Source: Candidatus Sumerlaeota bacterium (lineage in GTDB: Bacteria; Sumerlaeota; T1SED10-198M). From it: a DNA stretch of 13,509 nt. Positions within the stretch are counted from its first letter, which is position 1. Each line of letters begins with the position of its first letter. This document shows, piece after piece, positions 6,398 to 13,509 of the stretch. The notes below the pieces were generated by a model, which made no database searches, was not told where the DNA came from, and worked only from the letters and a program-made list of their open reading frames with translations. The stretch is from assembly GCA_003554345.1 (NCBI GenBank), contig PWGE01000437.1:1-13509 (forward strand), read 5' to 3'. Position numbers and translations under genes: made by a program.

Positions 6398-7243
6398 ATG
6401 AAAAACACAAAACAAGAGAGTACTTACTATCTTCTCGAGCAAAAAGGCAAAAATAAGGGTGCTATGTACCCCTTATCCCGGGTATTTGTCACCATTGGAA
6501 GAAGCAAAAGCACTGATATTTGTATCAGTGACCTTTTTATTTCCGGTATTCATGCCCACATTGAAAAAAAAGGGGGACGTTTTTATTTACGTGATGAAGG
6601 GACCTGGCGGGGCACCCAGGTAAATGGTGAAAATATTACGGAAATCCCCCTGATGGACGGAGACGTTATTCGTATTGGTAAGACAGAACTGAAGTTTGTG
6701 ATAGAAGCCTCAGATGCCGGGACACCTGCCCCCTCTGATAGCGTGAGTGCTCCTGAAAGTGACCACAAGGAAACAGAGGAAATAATTTCAGAAGAGAAAA
6801 ACCCCCCTACCACGTCCGACTCTTTCAGGGACGATAGTCCGGAAAAGTCCAGGGAAACTGAATGGACCCCTGACGAAAAGGTGGCTCCACCTTTTGCGGA
6901 AGAAGAAGAGTTGCAGTTTATAAACGACGATTATGAAGACGAACTCTCTTTGCTGGAGCCGACTGATGAAGAGGAACTCCGTCCTGAAGAAGAATTTCCA
7001 GAAAACCATACCGATGAGGAAACTTCTTCCCAGGCCAGTCCCCGGGAGAAAGACCCCCCTCATTTTTCAGAAGATAAAAAAGATTCTTTTCAGAAACTAT
7101 CTGAAAAGATAGATCTGAAAGACCCCGCTGTGAGGAAGTGGTATAACGGGTTAAAAAGCAACAAGCCAGCGCTAAGAAAATATGCAGCCAGGCAACTGGA
7201 AAAAATCACCGGTCAGAATATCGACCCCACACTTTTACAATAA
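6398..7243 (+). CDS. FHA-domain protein with acidic linker and C-terminal helical segment
   Basis: This 281-aa protein has no signal peptide or membrane segment, so it is predicted cytosolic. The FHA domain (about 10-102) carries the phosphothreonine-binding signature: GRS (34-36), SGIH (49-52) and NG (76-77). Residues about 105-230 form a low-complexity linker rich in Glu, Asp, Ser and Pro, probably disordered. The last 45 residues (KIDLKDPAVRKWYNGLKSNK, then ALRKYAARQLEKITGQ) are predicted helical and resemble one HEAT-like unit. FHA domains read Ser/Thr kinase signals; no kinase is visible in the window, so the partner is unknown. The start has only a modest upstream purine stretch (GGTGAAGTAAG). 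It is the first gene of a six-gene unit, 13 nt before the phosphoesterase. Confidence 0.85.
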   Translation: MKNTKQESTYYLLEQKGKNKGAMYPLSRVFVTIGRSKSTDICISDLFISGIHAHIEKKGGRFYLRDEGTWRGTQVNGENITEIPLMDGDVIRIGKTELKFVIEASDAGTPAPSDSVSAPESDHKETEEIISEEKNPPTTSDSFRDDSPEKSRETEWTPDEKVAPPFAEEEELQFINDDYEDELSLLEPTDEEELRPEEEFPENHTDEETSSQASPREKDPPHFSEDKKDSFQKLSEKIDLKDPAVRKWYNGLKSNKPALRKYAARQLEKITGQNIDPTLLQ

Positions 7244-7256
7244 AAAGGGCCTTCTG

Positions 7257-7997
7257 TTGAAATTTGCTGTTTTGTCAGATATACATGCTAATTTAGAAGC
7301 TTTTGAGTCTGTTTTGCTTCATCTCAGGGAACAAAAGTGCGAAAAGATCATCTTTCTGGGAGACTGGGTGGGTTATGGCCCAAATCCATGTGAATGTATC
7401 AGAAAGGGACAGGAATTATCCCATTTAATCAGTTTAGCAGGTAATCATGATTGGGCTGTAGTGAATAAAACTGATCCCGTCACTTTTAATATCGTCGCCA
7501 GGCAATCCCTGGGGTGGACTCAAAAACAACTGGGCGAAAATGAAACAGAGTTTTTAAAATCCCTTCCTGTAACACACATCATTGACAACCTTTTGTTTGT
7601 TCATTCCACCCCGGATGCTCCTACTCTCTGGAAATATATTATCACCAGAAAACATGCTGAACACGGCTTTCATGTCATGCAGAAAAAAGGGGTGTCTGTT
7701 GCTTTCGTTGGCCATACTCACTTTTCAGGTTATTTCACGCAATATAAAGGAAATATCACCTTTACACCAACCCCCCAACAAGTTTCTTTGTCCCCGGAAG
7801 CCCGGTACATTATCAATGTAGGAAGTGTCGGACAACCCAGAGACCATAATCCAAAAGCATGTTATGGAATATATAATACCGAAGCGTCTTCCTTTACTTA
7901 TTACAGGATTCCCTATCCACTGGAAGCCGTCCAGAACAAAATTATTGACGCCAGTTTACATCCTTTTTTAGCTGTTCGCATTGCAAAAGGAGTTTAA
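7257..7997 (+). CDS. Calcineurin-like metallophosphoesterase
   Basis: This 246-aa protein probably starts at TTG 7257 (MKFAVLSDIHAN), just after the FHA stop, with AAAAAGGG about 8 nt upstream. The frame also extends to an ATG at 7182 inside the FHA gene, but that would put 25 unrelated residues before the conserved strand. All metal-site blocks are present: SDIHAN (D8, H10), GDWVGYGPNP, AGNHDW, FVHSTP and VGHTHFSGYF. These fit a two-metal phosphodiesterase or phosphatase of the YfcE / GDxVGYGP type. Substrate is unknown; relatives act on cyclic nucleotides, dinucleotides or phosphoproteins. ligA follows after 5 nt. Confidence 0.9.
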   Translation: MKFAVLSDIHANLEAFESVLLHLREQKCEKIIFLGDWVGYGPNPCECIRKGQELSHLISLAGNHDWAVVNKTDPVTFNIVARQSLGWTQKQLGENETEFLKSLPVTHIIDNLLFVHSTPDAPTLWKYIITRKHAEHGFHVMQKKGVSVAFVGHTHFSGYFTQYKGNITFTPTPQQVSLSPEARYIINVGSVGQPRDHNPKACYGIYNTEASSFTYYRIPYPLEAVQNKIIDASLHPFLAVRIAKGV

Positions 7998-8002
7998 ATT
8001 GT

Positions 8003-10033
8003 ATGATGTCCGAGAATATCAAAAAGCGCATAGAAAAACTACGCCGACTTATCGAAGAACACAATTACCGGTATTATGTGGAAAACAATCCTACCATCTC
8101 TGACCTGGAGTACGATGCTCTTTACAAAGAACTGGAAGAATTAGAAGAAAGATATCCCCGGTATCGGTCTCCTCATTCTCCCACTCAGCGAGTAGGAGCC
8201 CATCCTGTAAGTGAACTTCGCAAAATACAACATCCCATGCCTATGATGAGTATTTCTAATACTTACGAGCCTGGTGAACTGAAAGATTTCGACCGCCGGT
8301 GTCGCAACCTGTCAGGAAAAGATATTCTCAGCTATGTGGTCGAACCCAAAATCGATGGTGTAGCCGTGACACTTATGTACGAGAATGGAACCCTCAGTTA
8401 TGCAGCTACCAGAGGCGATGGAACAACCGGGGAAGACGTAACCCATACTGTCAAAACAATTTACTCTATTCCCTCTACTCTGAAAAGTGCTCCCATTCCT
8501 TCGCGGATTGAAGTCAGAGGAGAAATATACTTTGAAAACGAGGATTTTGAAATTCTCAACGAGAAAAGACAAAAGGAAGGAAAACCTTTATTTGCTAATC
8601 CACGGAATGCCGCTGCCGGAACCATCAAGCTTCTTGATCCGCGGATAGCTGCAGAACGTCCTCTTAAAGCCTTTTTGTACACTTTTGGTCTGGTAGAGAA
8701 TATCGACCTTCCTTCCCAACAGGTACTGCGTTTGAGTTGGCTCAAAAAAAATCTGTTTCCCGTGAACCCCCATTATAAAAAGTATAATAACGTCCAGCAA
8801 GTGGTAGAGTCTCTTTCCGAATGGGAGGACCTCATGAAAAGTCTCCCTTACAATGCAGATGGAATCGTTATCAAAATTAATGACATTTCCCTGCATCCCA
8901 TTCTGGGATCAACCCTGAAGAGTCCTCGCTGGGCAGTTGCCTATAAGTTTACCCAGGAACAGGCTTTTACCACCATAAAGGATATACGATTACAGGTGGG
9001 ACGAACCGGAGCTATCACCCCTGTAGCAGAACTGGAACCTGTCAGATTGGGTGGAACCACGATCAGTCGGGCTTCTCTTCATAATCCAGATGAAATAGAG
9101 CGCAAAGACATTCGTAAGGGAGATACTGTTATCCTTGAAAAAGGTGGAGGAATCATTCCCAGGGTCGTGTCGGTGGTAAAAGATGTCCGGTCAGGTAATG
9201 AAAAGCCATTTAAACTCGGTACCGGCTGTCCGGAATGTAATAGTCCTCTAAAAATCAACCAGGACGAAGCAGTTCCCCGTTGCGAAAACATAAACTGTCC
9301 TGCCCAACTAAAAGGACGTATCCTGCATTTCTGCAGCAGATATGCCATGAATATTGAGGGAATGGGCCCTGCACTGCTAGATAGTCTTTTGAAAGAAGGG
9401 ATGATATATAAAGTGACTGACCTCTACACCCTCCGGACTTCCCGGCTCCAACAGCTTGAAAGAATGGGAGAAAAGTCTGCCGATAATCTTCTTCGGGAGC
9501 TGGAACGTTCGAAAGATGTGTCACTTTCCCGCTTAATATATGCCCTGGGAATACGTCATGTGGGATTACGAAGTGCACAAATTCTCGCACGGCATTTCAC
9601 CTCTCTTGATGAAGTGGCCAGAGCCTCTGAAGAGGAATTACTCTCCCTTCCCGAGATTGGTACTACTATGGCTCGCAGCATCGTTCAGTTCTTTCAGATA
9701 TCAGAAAATCAGGAACTGATAGAAAACCTGAAAAAATACGGTATAAAAACAGAAAAAAGTCAATCAGAAAAAAGTGCTGACAGGGAAGAAAACTTTTTTA
9801 CAGGAAAGAATTTCGTTCTTACCGGTGCCATGGAAGAATTTACCCGAAGTGAGGCAAAAGAAATTATCGAACAGTATGGAGGTCGGGTTACAAGCACTGT
9901 TTCCGGCAATACAGACTATATCGTACTGGGAGAAAATCCGGGCTCAAAGCTTGATAAAGCCCGAAAATATGGTATTTCTATTCTCAGGGAGCGTGATTTT
10001 GAGAAAAAGATACGCCTTACTCAAGGAGAATAA
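8003..10033 (+). CDS. ligA: NAD-dependent DNA ligase
   Basis: This 676-aa protein is full length and seals nicks during replication and repair using NAD+. Domains in order are: Ia (YRYYVENNPTISDLEYD, about 22-38), adenylation with KIDG (active Lys at 116), ATRGDGTTGEDVT (135-147) and PRWAVAYKF (308-316), OB fold (QVGRTGAITPVAELEPV), Cys4 zinc finger (C409, C412, C427, C432), helix-hairpin-helix repeats, and a C-terminal BRCT domain (FFTGKNFVLTGAM, then YGGRVTSTVSGNTDYIVLGE). The start at 8003 is supported by AAGGAG (7987-7992) 10 nt upstream; a second ATG follows directly at 8006 but is further from it. The gene sits inside a unit with envelope genes, 3 nt before the LolA-like gene. Nothing is missing or odd in the protein. 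Confidence 0.98.
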   Translation: MMSENIKKRIEKLRRLIEEHNYRYYVENNPTISDLEYDALYKELEELEERYPRYRSPHSPTQRVGAHPVSELRKIQHPMPMMSISNTYEPGELKDFDRRCRNLSGKDILSYVVEPKIDGVAVTLMYENGTLSYAATRGDGTTGEDVTHTVKTIYSIPSTLKSAPIPSRIEVRGEIYFENEDFEILNEKRQKEGKPLFANPRNAAAGTIKLLDPRIAAERPLKAFLYTFGLVENIDLPSQQVLRLSWLKKNLFPVNPHYKKYNNVQQVVESLSEWEDLMKSLPYNADGIVIKINDISLHPILGSTLKSPRWAVAYKFTQEQAFTTIKDIRLQVGRTGAITPVAELEPVRLGGTTISRASLHNPDEIERKDIRKGDTVILEKGGGIIPRVVSVVKDVRSGNEKPFKLGTGCPECNSPLKINQDEAVPRCENINCPAQLKGRILHFCSRYAMNIEGMGPALLDSLLKEGMIYKVTDLYTLRTSRLQQLERMGEKSADNLLRELERSKDVSLSRLIYALGIRHVGLRSAQILARHFTSLDEVARASEEELLSLPEIGTTMARSIVQFFQISENQELIENLKKYGIKTEKSQSEKSADREENFFTGKNFVLTGAMEEFTRSEAKEIIEQYGGRVTSTVSGNTDYIVLGENPGSKLDKARKYGISILRERDFEKKIRLTQGE

Positions 10034-10036
10034 TAG

Positions 10037-10720
10037 ATGAAAAGAATAATATGTTTCCTGGTGATGCTGATTCCCCTTTTTCTGATGGGAGAAGAGGTGT
10101 CCCTGGAAAACTTTCTGGAAAAGTTTCACGATAATTATCCTGAAATATCCACTCTGAAAATTAATTTTGTTCAGACAAAACATTCCCCTATGTTTCTGGA
10201 ACCCATTCAGGCTGGGGGTTCTTTTTACTATATGCAGACAGATAACGGAACTCCTCTTTTACGCTGGGAATACGCACCCCCCTATGAAGGATGGGGAATG
10301 ATAAAGGACAACACGTATTACGCTTATACGCGCAAATTAAACCAGCTGGAAGTGTATTCCTTTGAACAATACAGGCACTACCAGGAACTGCTGGGAGCAC
10401 TGGACTTTTCAGAAGAGACAATAAAAGAACTGGTAGAGGAGAGGTATTCTCTGGAAATAGTGGAAAAAGAAGATAGATTTCAAATGCTCATTCAGTCGAG
10501 GGAAGAACAACCTGCCTTTGCAGCTATACACCTCTATTTTCAAAAAGATGGACTGGAACCTGTTCAAATGACATATTATGAAGATACAGAGGAGTATGTC
10601 AGTTTTCGTTTTCAGGAAAAGAAAGTCAATCCCGAACTTACAGAGGATCTTTTTGAATTACAGGTGCCTGAAAACACCACCATCGTTTCCGAAGAAGAAA
10701 TTCAGAGAATGCTTCAATAA
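10037..10720 (+). CDS. LolA-like outer-membrane lipoprotein carrier
   Basis: This 227-aa protein has a signal peptide (MKRIICFLVMLIPLFLMG, cleaved near 18), so it is periplasmic. The mature part shows LolA features: an N-terminal helix and strand (FLEKFHDNYPEISTLKINFVQTKH), the GGSFYY strand, and the family hallmark LRWEYAPPYEG (about 75-85), followed by alternating beta-strands of the half-barrel and VNPELTEDLFELQVPE near the end. LolA proteins shuttle lipoproteins from the inner to the outer membrane, fitting the lipoproteins encoded nearby. AAGGAG inside the ligA end serves as ribosome binding site. Its TAA overlaps the next ATG by one base (TAATG), implying coupled translation. I leave the symbol empty because LolA paralogs with other roles exist. 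Confidence 0.8.
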   Translation: MKRIICFLVMLIPLFLMGEEVSLENFLEKFHDNYPEISTLKINFVQTKHSPMFLEPIQAGGSFYYMQTDNGTPLLRWEYAPPYEGWGMIKDNTYYAYTRKLNQLEVYSFEQYRHYQELLGALDFSEETIKELVEERYSLEIVEKEDRFQMLIQSREEQPAFAAIHLYFQKDGLEPVQMTYYEDTEEYVSFRFQEKKVNPELTEDLFELQVPENTTIVSEEEIQRMLQ

Positions 10721-11232
10721 TGAAAAGAATGATCGCCTTTTTGTTTGCTGTTTCCATGGCTTTGGGATGTCTTCAAACATATCAAAGACATCTTGAGACG
10801 AAATACAACAAAGTGCACTACGATTTTTTTGAAAACCGGACACTGGAACCCGGGTTGGAAATCATGCTGGTGGATGCTCTTATGGAAGAAACCATGAAAG
10901 GACGACATTTGCAGGTAAGTCGCAAGGATAACGCCGATCTGATAGTAAGGGGAACCCTGAATTCTCTCGACCAGGAAGTGGTGGGAAGAGACCATCAAAG
11001 GGCCGTGACCCACGTAAGAATCACCCTGAAGGCAGATGTTGAACTCTATGAACCCGGGAAAATCATTCCGTTTCGCACGTTTGAAAATATAGAAGCCACA
11101 GGAGATTATTTCCCTGATGTACGCCGTGATTTATTAGTCACCAAGGAAGAAGGAAAAGCCATTGCCAGCCAGGCTCTGGCACGGGAACTCGTCCATCAGA
11201 TTCTTTACGGAGAGGGACAGCAATCAGAATGA
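10720..11232 (+). CDS. LptE-like LPS-assembly lipoprotein
   Basis: This 170-aa lipoprotein precursor has a hydrophobic signal (about 4-15) and a lipobox ALGC with Cys at 17. The mature domain follows the LptE pattern: HYDFFENRTLEPGLEIMLVDALMEE (residues about 32-57), then NADLIVRGTLNSLDQEV, an extended strand region (THVRITLKADVELYE), and a terminal helix (ASQALARELVHQIL). In Gram-negative bacteria LptE plugs LptD and helps place LPS in the outer leaflet. LptD is not in the window. The gene overlaps the LolA-like stop by one base. The lipobox -3 residue is Ala rather than the commoner Leu. Family match is good at the pattern level; direct function is inferred. Confidence 0.78.
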   Translation: MKRMIAFLFAVSMALGCLQTYQRHLETKYNKVHYDFFENRTLEPGLEIMLVDALMEETMKGRHLQVSRKDNADLIVRGTLNSLDQEVVGRDHQRAVTHVRITLKADVELYEPGKIIPFRTFENIEATGDYFPDVRRDLLVTKEEGKAIASQALARELVHQILYGEGQQSE

Positions 11233-11260
11233 AACATGTTCAAGGGAGAATAAACCAATC

Positions 11261-12367
11261 ATGAGAAAACAAATATTTCTGAAAGTACTCCTTTCCATAC
11301 TTCTTTCCTTTTCACTCACCCTGCTCACAGCCAACAACGAGGAAAAGGAAGAAGCAGATTCTCATCCCCTGGAAAGAGAACACCTTCTCTTCCAGGAAGA
11401 GATCGACTATGTGGAGGAAATGGAACAATTCGAGGAAAAATGGAAAGCATTTTTTGAGGAAACCGGTTATCCTCAGGATTATATTTCTCTGGAATTTATG
11501 CACGACCAACCAGAAATTGTGGAAAGAACTGTATCTTTTCTGCGCGCCCACTGGCTCATAAAAGCATCCATTAATACGGGAGCACTTCGTAATGATTTTC
11601 TTCCCGGGCTGGAAAATCTTTTATCAGAGTTTGCCGCAGAAAAGGAGACTTTAACCGTCTCATCTTCTTCTCTACATGATGGACGCCTTATTTTTACTTT
11701 TCCGGAAATAACAGAATTTTTACGGCATTATCGTCCTGAGAGAGAAAAAGATTCATGCTGGTTTTTTGTTTTTAAAGGAGAAAGCACCTCTCCTGGTTCC
11801 TTCGAAGTTGAAGCATACCTTCTCCGGAACCTAAAATCCACTTTTGAAAAAATCCTGGATCAGCATCAACTTGATCCCAAAACTTTGATGAGAGTGGGCT
11901 TTTATGATAATGAAGAAGACCCCTTTCGTGAAGATGTTATTCATCCCAGGAAGGCCCCCAATTATCGTACACATAGCGTCTATGATCCCGCCCGGGAACG
12001 AGAGATAGGAAAAGAATATGTTCCTTTTGAGTCTCTTAACAGGCGGCAGATTCTGTATGAATATCACGGAAATTATCTCTTTTTTCCCTATCTGCGAACG
12101 AACCGTTTCTATAGCACTGACTATTACTTTTCCGTTTTAAGCAATATTTCGCCGGAAGAAATGAATAAAATAACCGCCGTTGAGCCTTTTATGGCAAAAA
12201 AGCCTTATCTGGAAGAATTAGAAGAAGAGTTGGAAGAAGAGCTGGAAGAAGCAGAGGAATTAGAAGAGATAGATGAAGCCGACTTACTGGAAGAAGACCC
12301 TGAGACAATAGAAGAAGAATGGGAAGGGATGGAAGAGTTACACGAAATGATGGAGCAGGATTCTTAA
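11261..12367 (+). CDS. Secreted, highly acidic protein of unknown function
   Basis: I do not recognise this 368-aa protein. It has a clear signal peptide (MRKQIFLKVLLSILLSFSLTLLTA, cleaved near 24) and no lipobox, so it should be periplasmic or exported. The mature N-terminus (25-70) is Glu-rich and probably helical. The middle (about 70-310) looks folded, with aromatic strands and clear sequence variety (LRAHWLIKASINTGALRNDF, LMRVGFYDNEEDPFREDV, YHGNYLFFPYLRTNRFYSTD). The last 54 residues (315-368) are about half Glu, with Leu every three to four positions (LEELEEELEEELEE). The start at 11261 is preceded by AAGGGAGA (11242-11249) at 11 nt; the frame extends upstream into the LptE-like gene but without export sense. 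Linkage to LolA/LptE suggests an envelope role. Confidence 0.75.
   Translation: MRKQIFLKVLLSILLSFSLTLLTANNEEKEEADSHPLEREHLLFQEEIDYVEEMEQFEEKWKAFFEETGYPQDYISLEFMHDQPEIVERTVSFLRAHWLIKASINTGALRNDFLPGLENLLSEFAAEKETLTVSSSSLHDGRLIFTFPEITEFLRHYRPEREKDSCWFFVFKGESTSPGSFEVEAYLLRNLKSTFEKILDQHQLDPKTLMRVGFYDNEEDPFREDVIHPRKAPNYRTHSVYDPAREREIGKEYVPFESLNRRQILYEYHGNYLFFPYLRTNRFYSTDYYFSVLSNISPEEMNKITAVEPFMAKKPYLEELEEELEEELEEAEELEEIDEADLLEEDPETIEEEWEGMEELHEMMEQDS
12210..12270 (+). repeat. Imperfect GAA-rich tandem repeat coding for the Leu-Glu tail
   Basis: Units close to TTGGAAGAAGAG / CTGGAAGAAGCA recur in tandem and encode the Leu-Glu-Glu(-Glu) pattern. The repeat is purine-rich on the plus strand and could change length by slippage in steps that preserve frame. 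Confidence 0.55.
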
Positions 12368-12373
12368 GGCATC

Positions 12374-13138
12374 TTAAAATCCCAGCCATTCAAACAAACG
12401 GGGCAATTGGTTATCCCAGTAGTGCCAGTCATGTTTTCCCTGCTTTTCTTCAAAGGTCAAAGAAAGGCCCATATCCCTGGCTTTTTGTGAAAACCTGAGG
12501 TTCTGCGAAAACAGAATATCCTCTTTCCCGCAGGAAGCATACAAGCGAGGTACCTGACGTTCTTTTTCTGCACACCTCTTCATCAATGCCAGAAGGTCAT
12601 CATCTGAACCGGCCAGCCGATTTAAATCGCCAAAGATATTGCTCCATTCCTCTTTACAGGCTTCACTTTCCTTACACACCGGTAAATAATCCACTAAATC
12701 CAGTGCCCCGGAAAGACTGGCTGCCGCTGCATACCTGGAGGGATGTTTGAATGCCAGTCTGAAGGCCCCATAGCCCCCCATGGAAAGGCCTGCCACAAAG
12801 GTGTCTTTCCTATCATGTGAGACACAAAAATGTTTCTGTATAAAGTCAGGCAGTTCTTCGGAAATATATTGCCCGTATAATGGGCCCCTTACCATATTTT
12901 TATAGAAACTCCGTCCGGCATCCGGCATTACTATAACCAGGTTTTTACCCCAGGCATAGCGTTCCAGAGAAGTATACCTTGTCCATGCCGTGTAATCATC
13001 CGAAAGTCCATGCAACAAGTACAGCACAGGATAGGGCGGTTGTAAGGCCGGCGTGGTATACTTTTCCGGCATGATAAGCCGAAAGTTCTGTCCCTGTTTT
13101 AAGCTTTCCGAGAAAAACCTGCACTCCATGAGCGCCAT
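12374..13138 (-). CDS. Alpha/beta-hydrolase esterase (FrmB / tributyrin-esterase type)
   Basis: This 254-aa protein has no signal peptide, so it is predicted cytosolic. It belongs to the esterase family that includes S-formylglutathione hydrolase and carbohydrate acetyl or feruloyl esterases. Oxyanion-side motif YLLHGLSDDYTAW lies at 40-52. The catalytic triad is visible: nucleophile S119 in AGLSMGGYG, D207 in GKEDILF, and H236 in GKHDWHYWD. The start at 13138 has AAGGAG about 13 nt upstream, a little far, and a second in-frame ATG follows at codon 4. A truncated gene of the same strand ends 58 bp upstream, so they may be co-transcribed. Its stop lies 6 bp from that of the acidic protein, tail to tail. 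Substrate unknown; the neighbour hints at sugar esters. Confidence 0.87.
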   Translation of the reverse strand: MALMECRFFSESLKQGQNFRLIMPEKYTTPALQPPYPVLYLLHGLSDDYTAWTRYTSLERYAWGKNLVIVMPDAGRSFYKNMVRGPLYGQYISEELPDFIQKHFCVSHDRKDTFVAGLSMGGYGAFRLAFKHPSRYAAAASLSGALDLVDYLPVCKESEACKEEWSNIFGDLNRLAGSDDDLLALMKRCAEKERQVPRLYASCGKEDILFSQNLRFSQKARDMGLSLTFEEKQGKHDWHYWDNQLPRLFEWLGF

Positions 13139-13196
13139 AGCTTTATTTTCACTCCTTCTCTATTATCTTTCACCAGAGTACTGTCTTCTCTCAACT

Positions 13197-13509
13197 TCAC
13201 TCTGCTTCAATGAGTAATACATCGCGTTTTTGTATCTTCAAAAAGAATGGATGATCAGCCGTCTTCTGGTATTCTTTTTTATCTGCACCTGAAAAGAGGG
13301 TACACTTGCCGGATGACTTTAAACCTGCCGGCAAAGACAATTTCACTTCATGAGATTGGTCTGATATATTTGTGACAAGGTAAAACTCTTTCCCTTCTGA
13401 AGAGGTCCAACGGGCAGCCAACACCGCTTTTTCTCGAATCGGCCATTTCCCGCCGAAGGGAGCACTGGCATCGTGACAGATGTCAGGATTACTGCCATCC
13501 ACCTTTACC
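13197..13509 (-). CDS. C-terminal end of an unidentified protein, possibly a carbohydrate-active enzyme
   Basis: The frame is open to the right edge, and the GTG at 13502 is internal rather than a start. About 103 codons are visible, ending in TGA at 13197-13199. The visible part (APFGGKWPIREKAVLAARWT, then EFYLVTNISDQSHEVKLSLP) reads like the beta-sandwich tail found at the ends of glycoside hydrolases and related enzymes, with a final QKRDVLLIEAE strand. I cannot name a family from this fragment. It lies upstream of the esterase on the same strand, which would fit a carbohydrate-degrading pair. The assignment is tentative; that it is coding is likely. Confidence 0.6.
   Translation of the reverse strand, partial: VKVDGSNPDICHDASAPFGGKWPIREKAVLAARWTSSEGKEFYLVTNISDQSHEVKLSLPAGLKSSGKCTLFSGADKKEYQKTADHPFFLKIQKRDVLLIEAE

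Noticed and set aside
6211-6408. Minus-strand 65-codon frame in the gap before the FHA gene
   Set aside because: GTG start inside the FHA gene, no Shine-Dalgarno sequence, and composition explained by AT-rich DNA; kept only as a point to check with relatives.
12359-12381. AT-rich inverted repeat across the two convergent stop codons as a bidirectional terminator
   Set aside because: Only about five clean pairs around a GCAT loop before a mismatch, no GC core and no T-run on either side; the symmetry comes largely from the two TAA stops facing each other.

Overview
The window is an ordinary-looking stretch of chromosome, roughly 43-46% GC by eye, from a Gram-negative-type (diderm) bacterium. 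LolA-like and LptE-like proteins and two lipoproteins point to an outer membrane with lipoprotein and LPS trafficking. The mix of a GHL10-type glycoside hydrolase, a PEGA lipoprotein, a DUF1844 protein and an FHA protein would suit an environmental lineage such as Planctomycetota or its relatives, or a similar diderm phylum. That placement is inference, and the window has no rRNA to settle it. I see no mobile elements, CRISPR arrays, tRNAs or phage genes.

Layout from left to right. Bases 1-2100 (+) hold the 3' part of a glycoside-hydrolase-like gene that is already open at base 1. It converges on a minus-strand block at 3769-2183: ssrA (tmRNA), a PEGA lipoprotein, a DUF1844 protein and dtd (D-aminoacyl-tRNA deacylase). 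A strong promoter, TTGCAA-17 bp-TATAAT, precedes ssrA. The lipoprotein ATG lies only 12 nt beyond the tmRNA 3' end, with no terminator or Shine-Dalgarno sequence between. A 289-bp divergent spacer separates ssrA from a plus-strand pair: a dGTPase-like HD hydrolase (4059-5228) and a GNAT acetyltransferase (5236-6201).

After a 196-bp AT-rich gap comes a tightly packed six-gene plus-strand unit (6398-12367): FHA protein, metallophosphoesterase, ligA, LolA-like, LptE-like, and a secreted, very acidic protein of unknown function. Its right end converges with a minus-strand pair. That pair is an alpha/beta-hydrolase esterase (12374-13138) and, upstream of it, the C-terminal end of a protein that runs off the right edge and may belong to a carbohydrate-active enzyme.

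Functional themes are translation quality control and rescue (ssrA, dtd), nucleotide and DNA metabolism (dGTPase-like, ligA), and envelope biogenesis (LolA, LptE, the acidic secreted protein, the PEGA lipoprotein). Carbohydrate or ester degradation sits at both ends. The least explained items are the acidic secreted protein next to LolA/LptE, the ssrA-lipoprotein junction, and the 6202-6397 gap. I see no convincing large novel system; most genes are recognisable housekeeping or envelope families.
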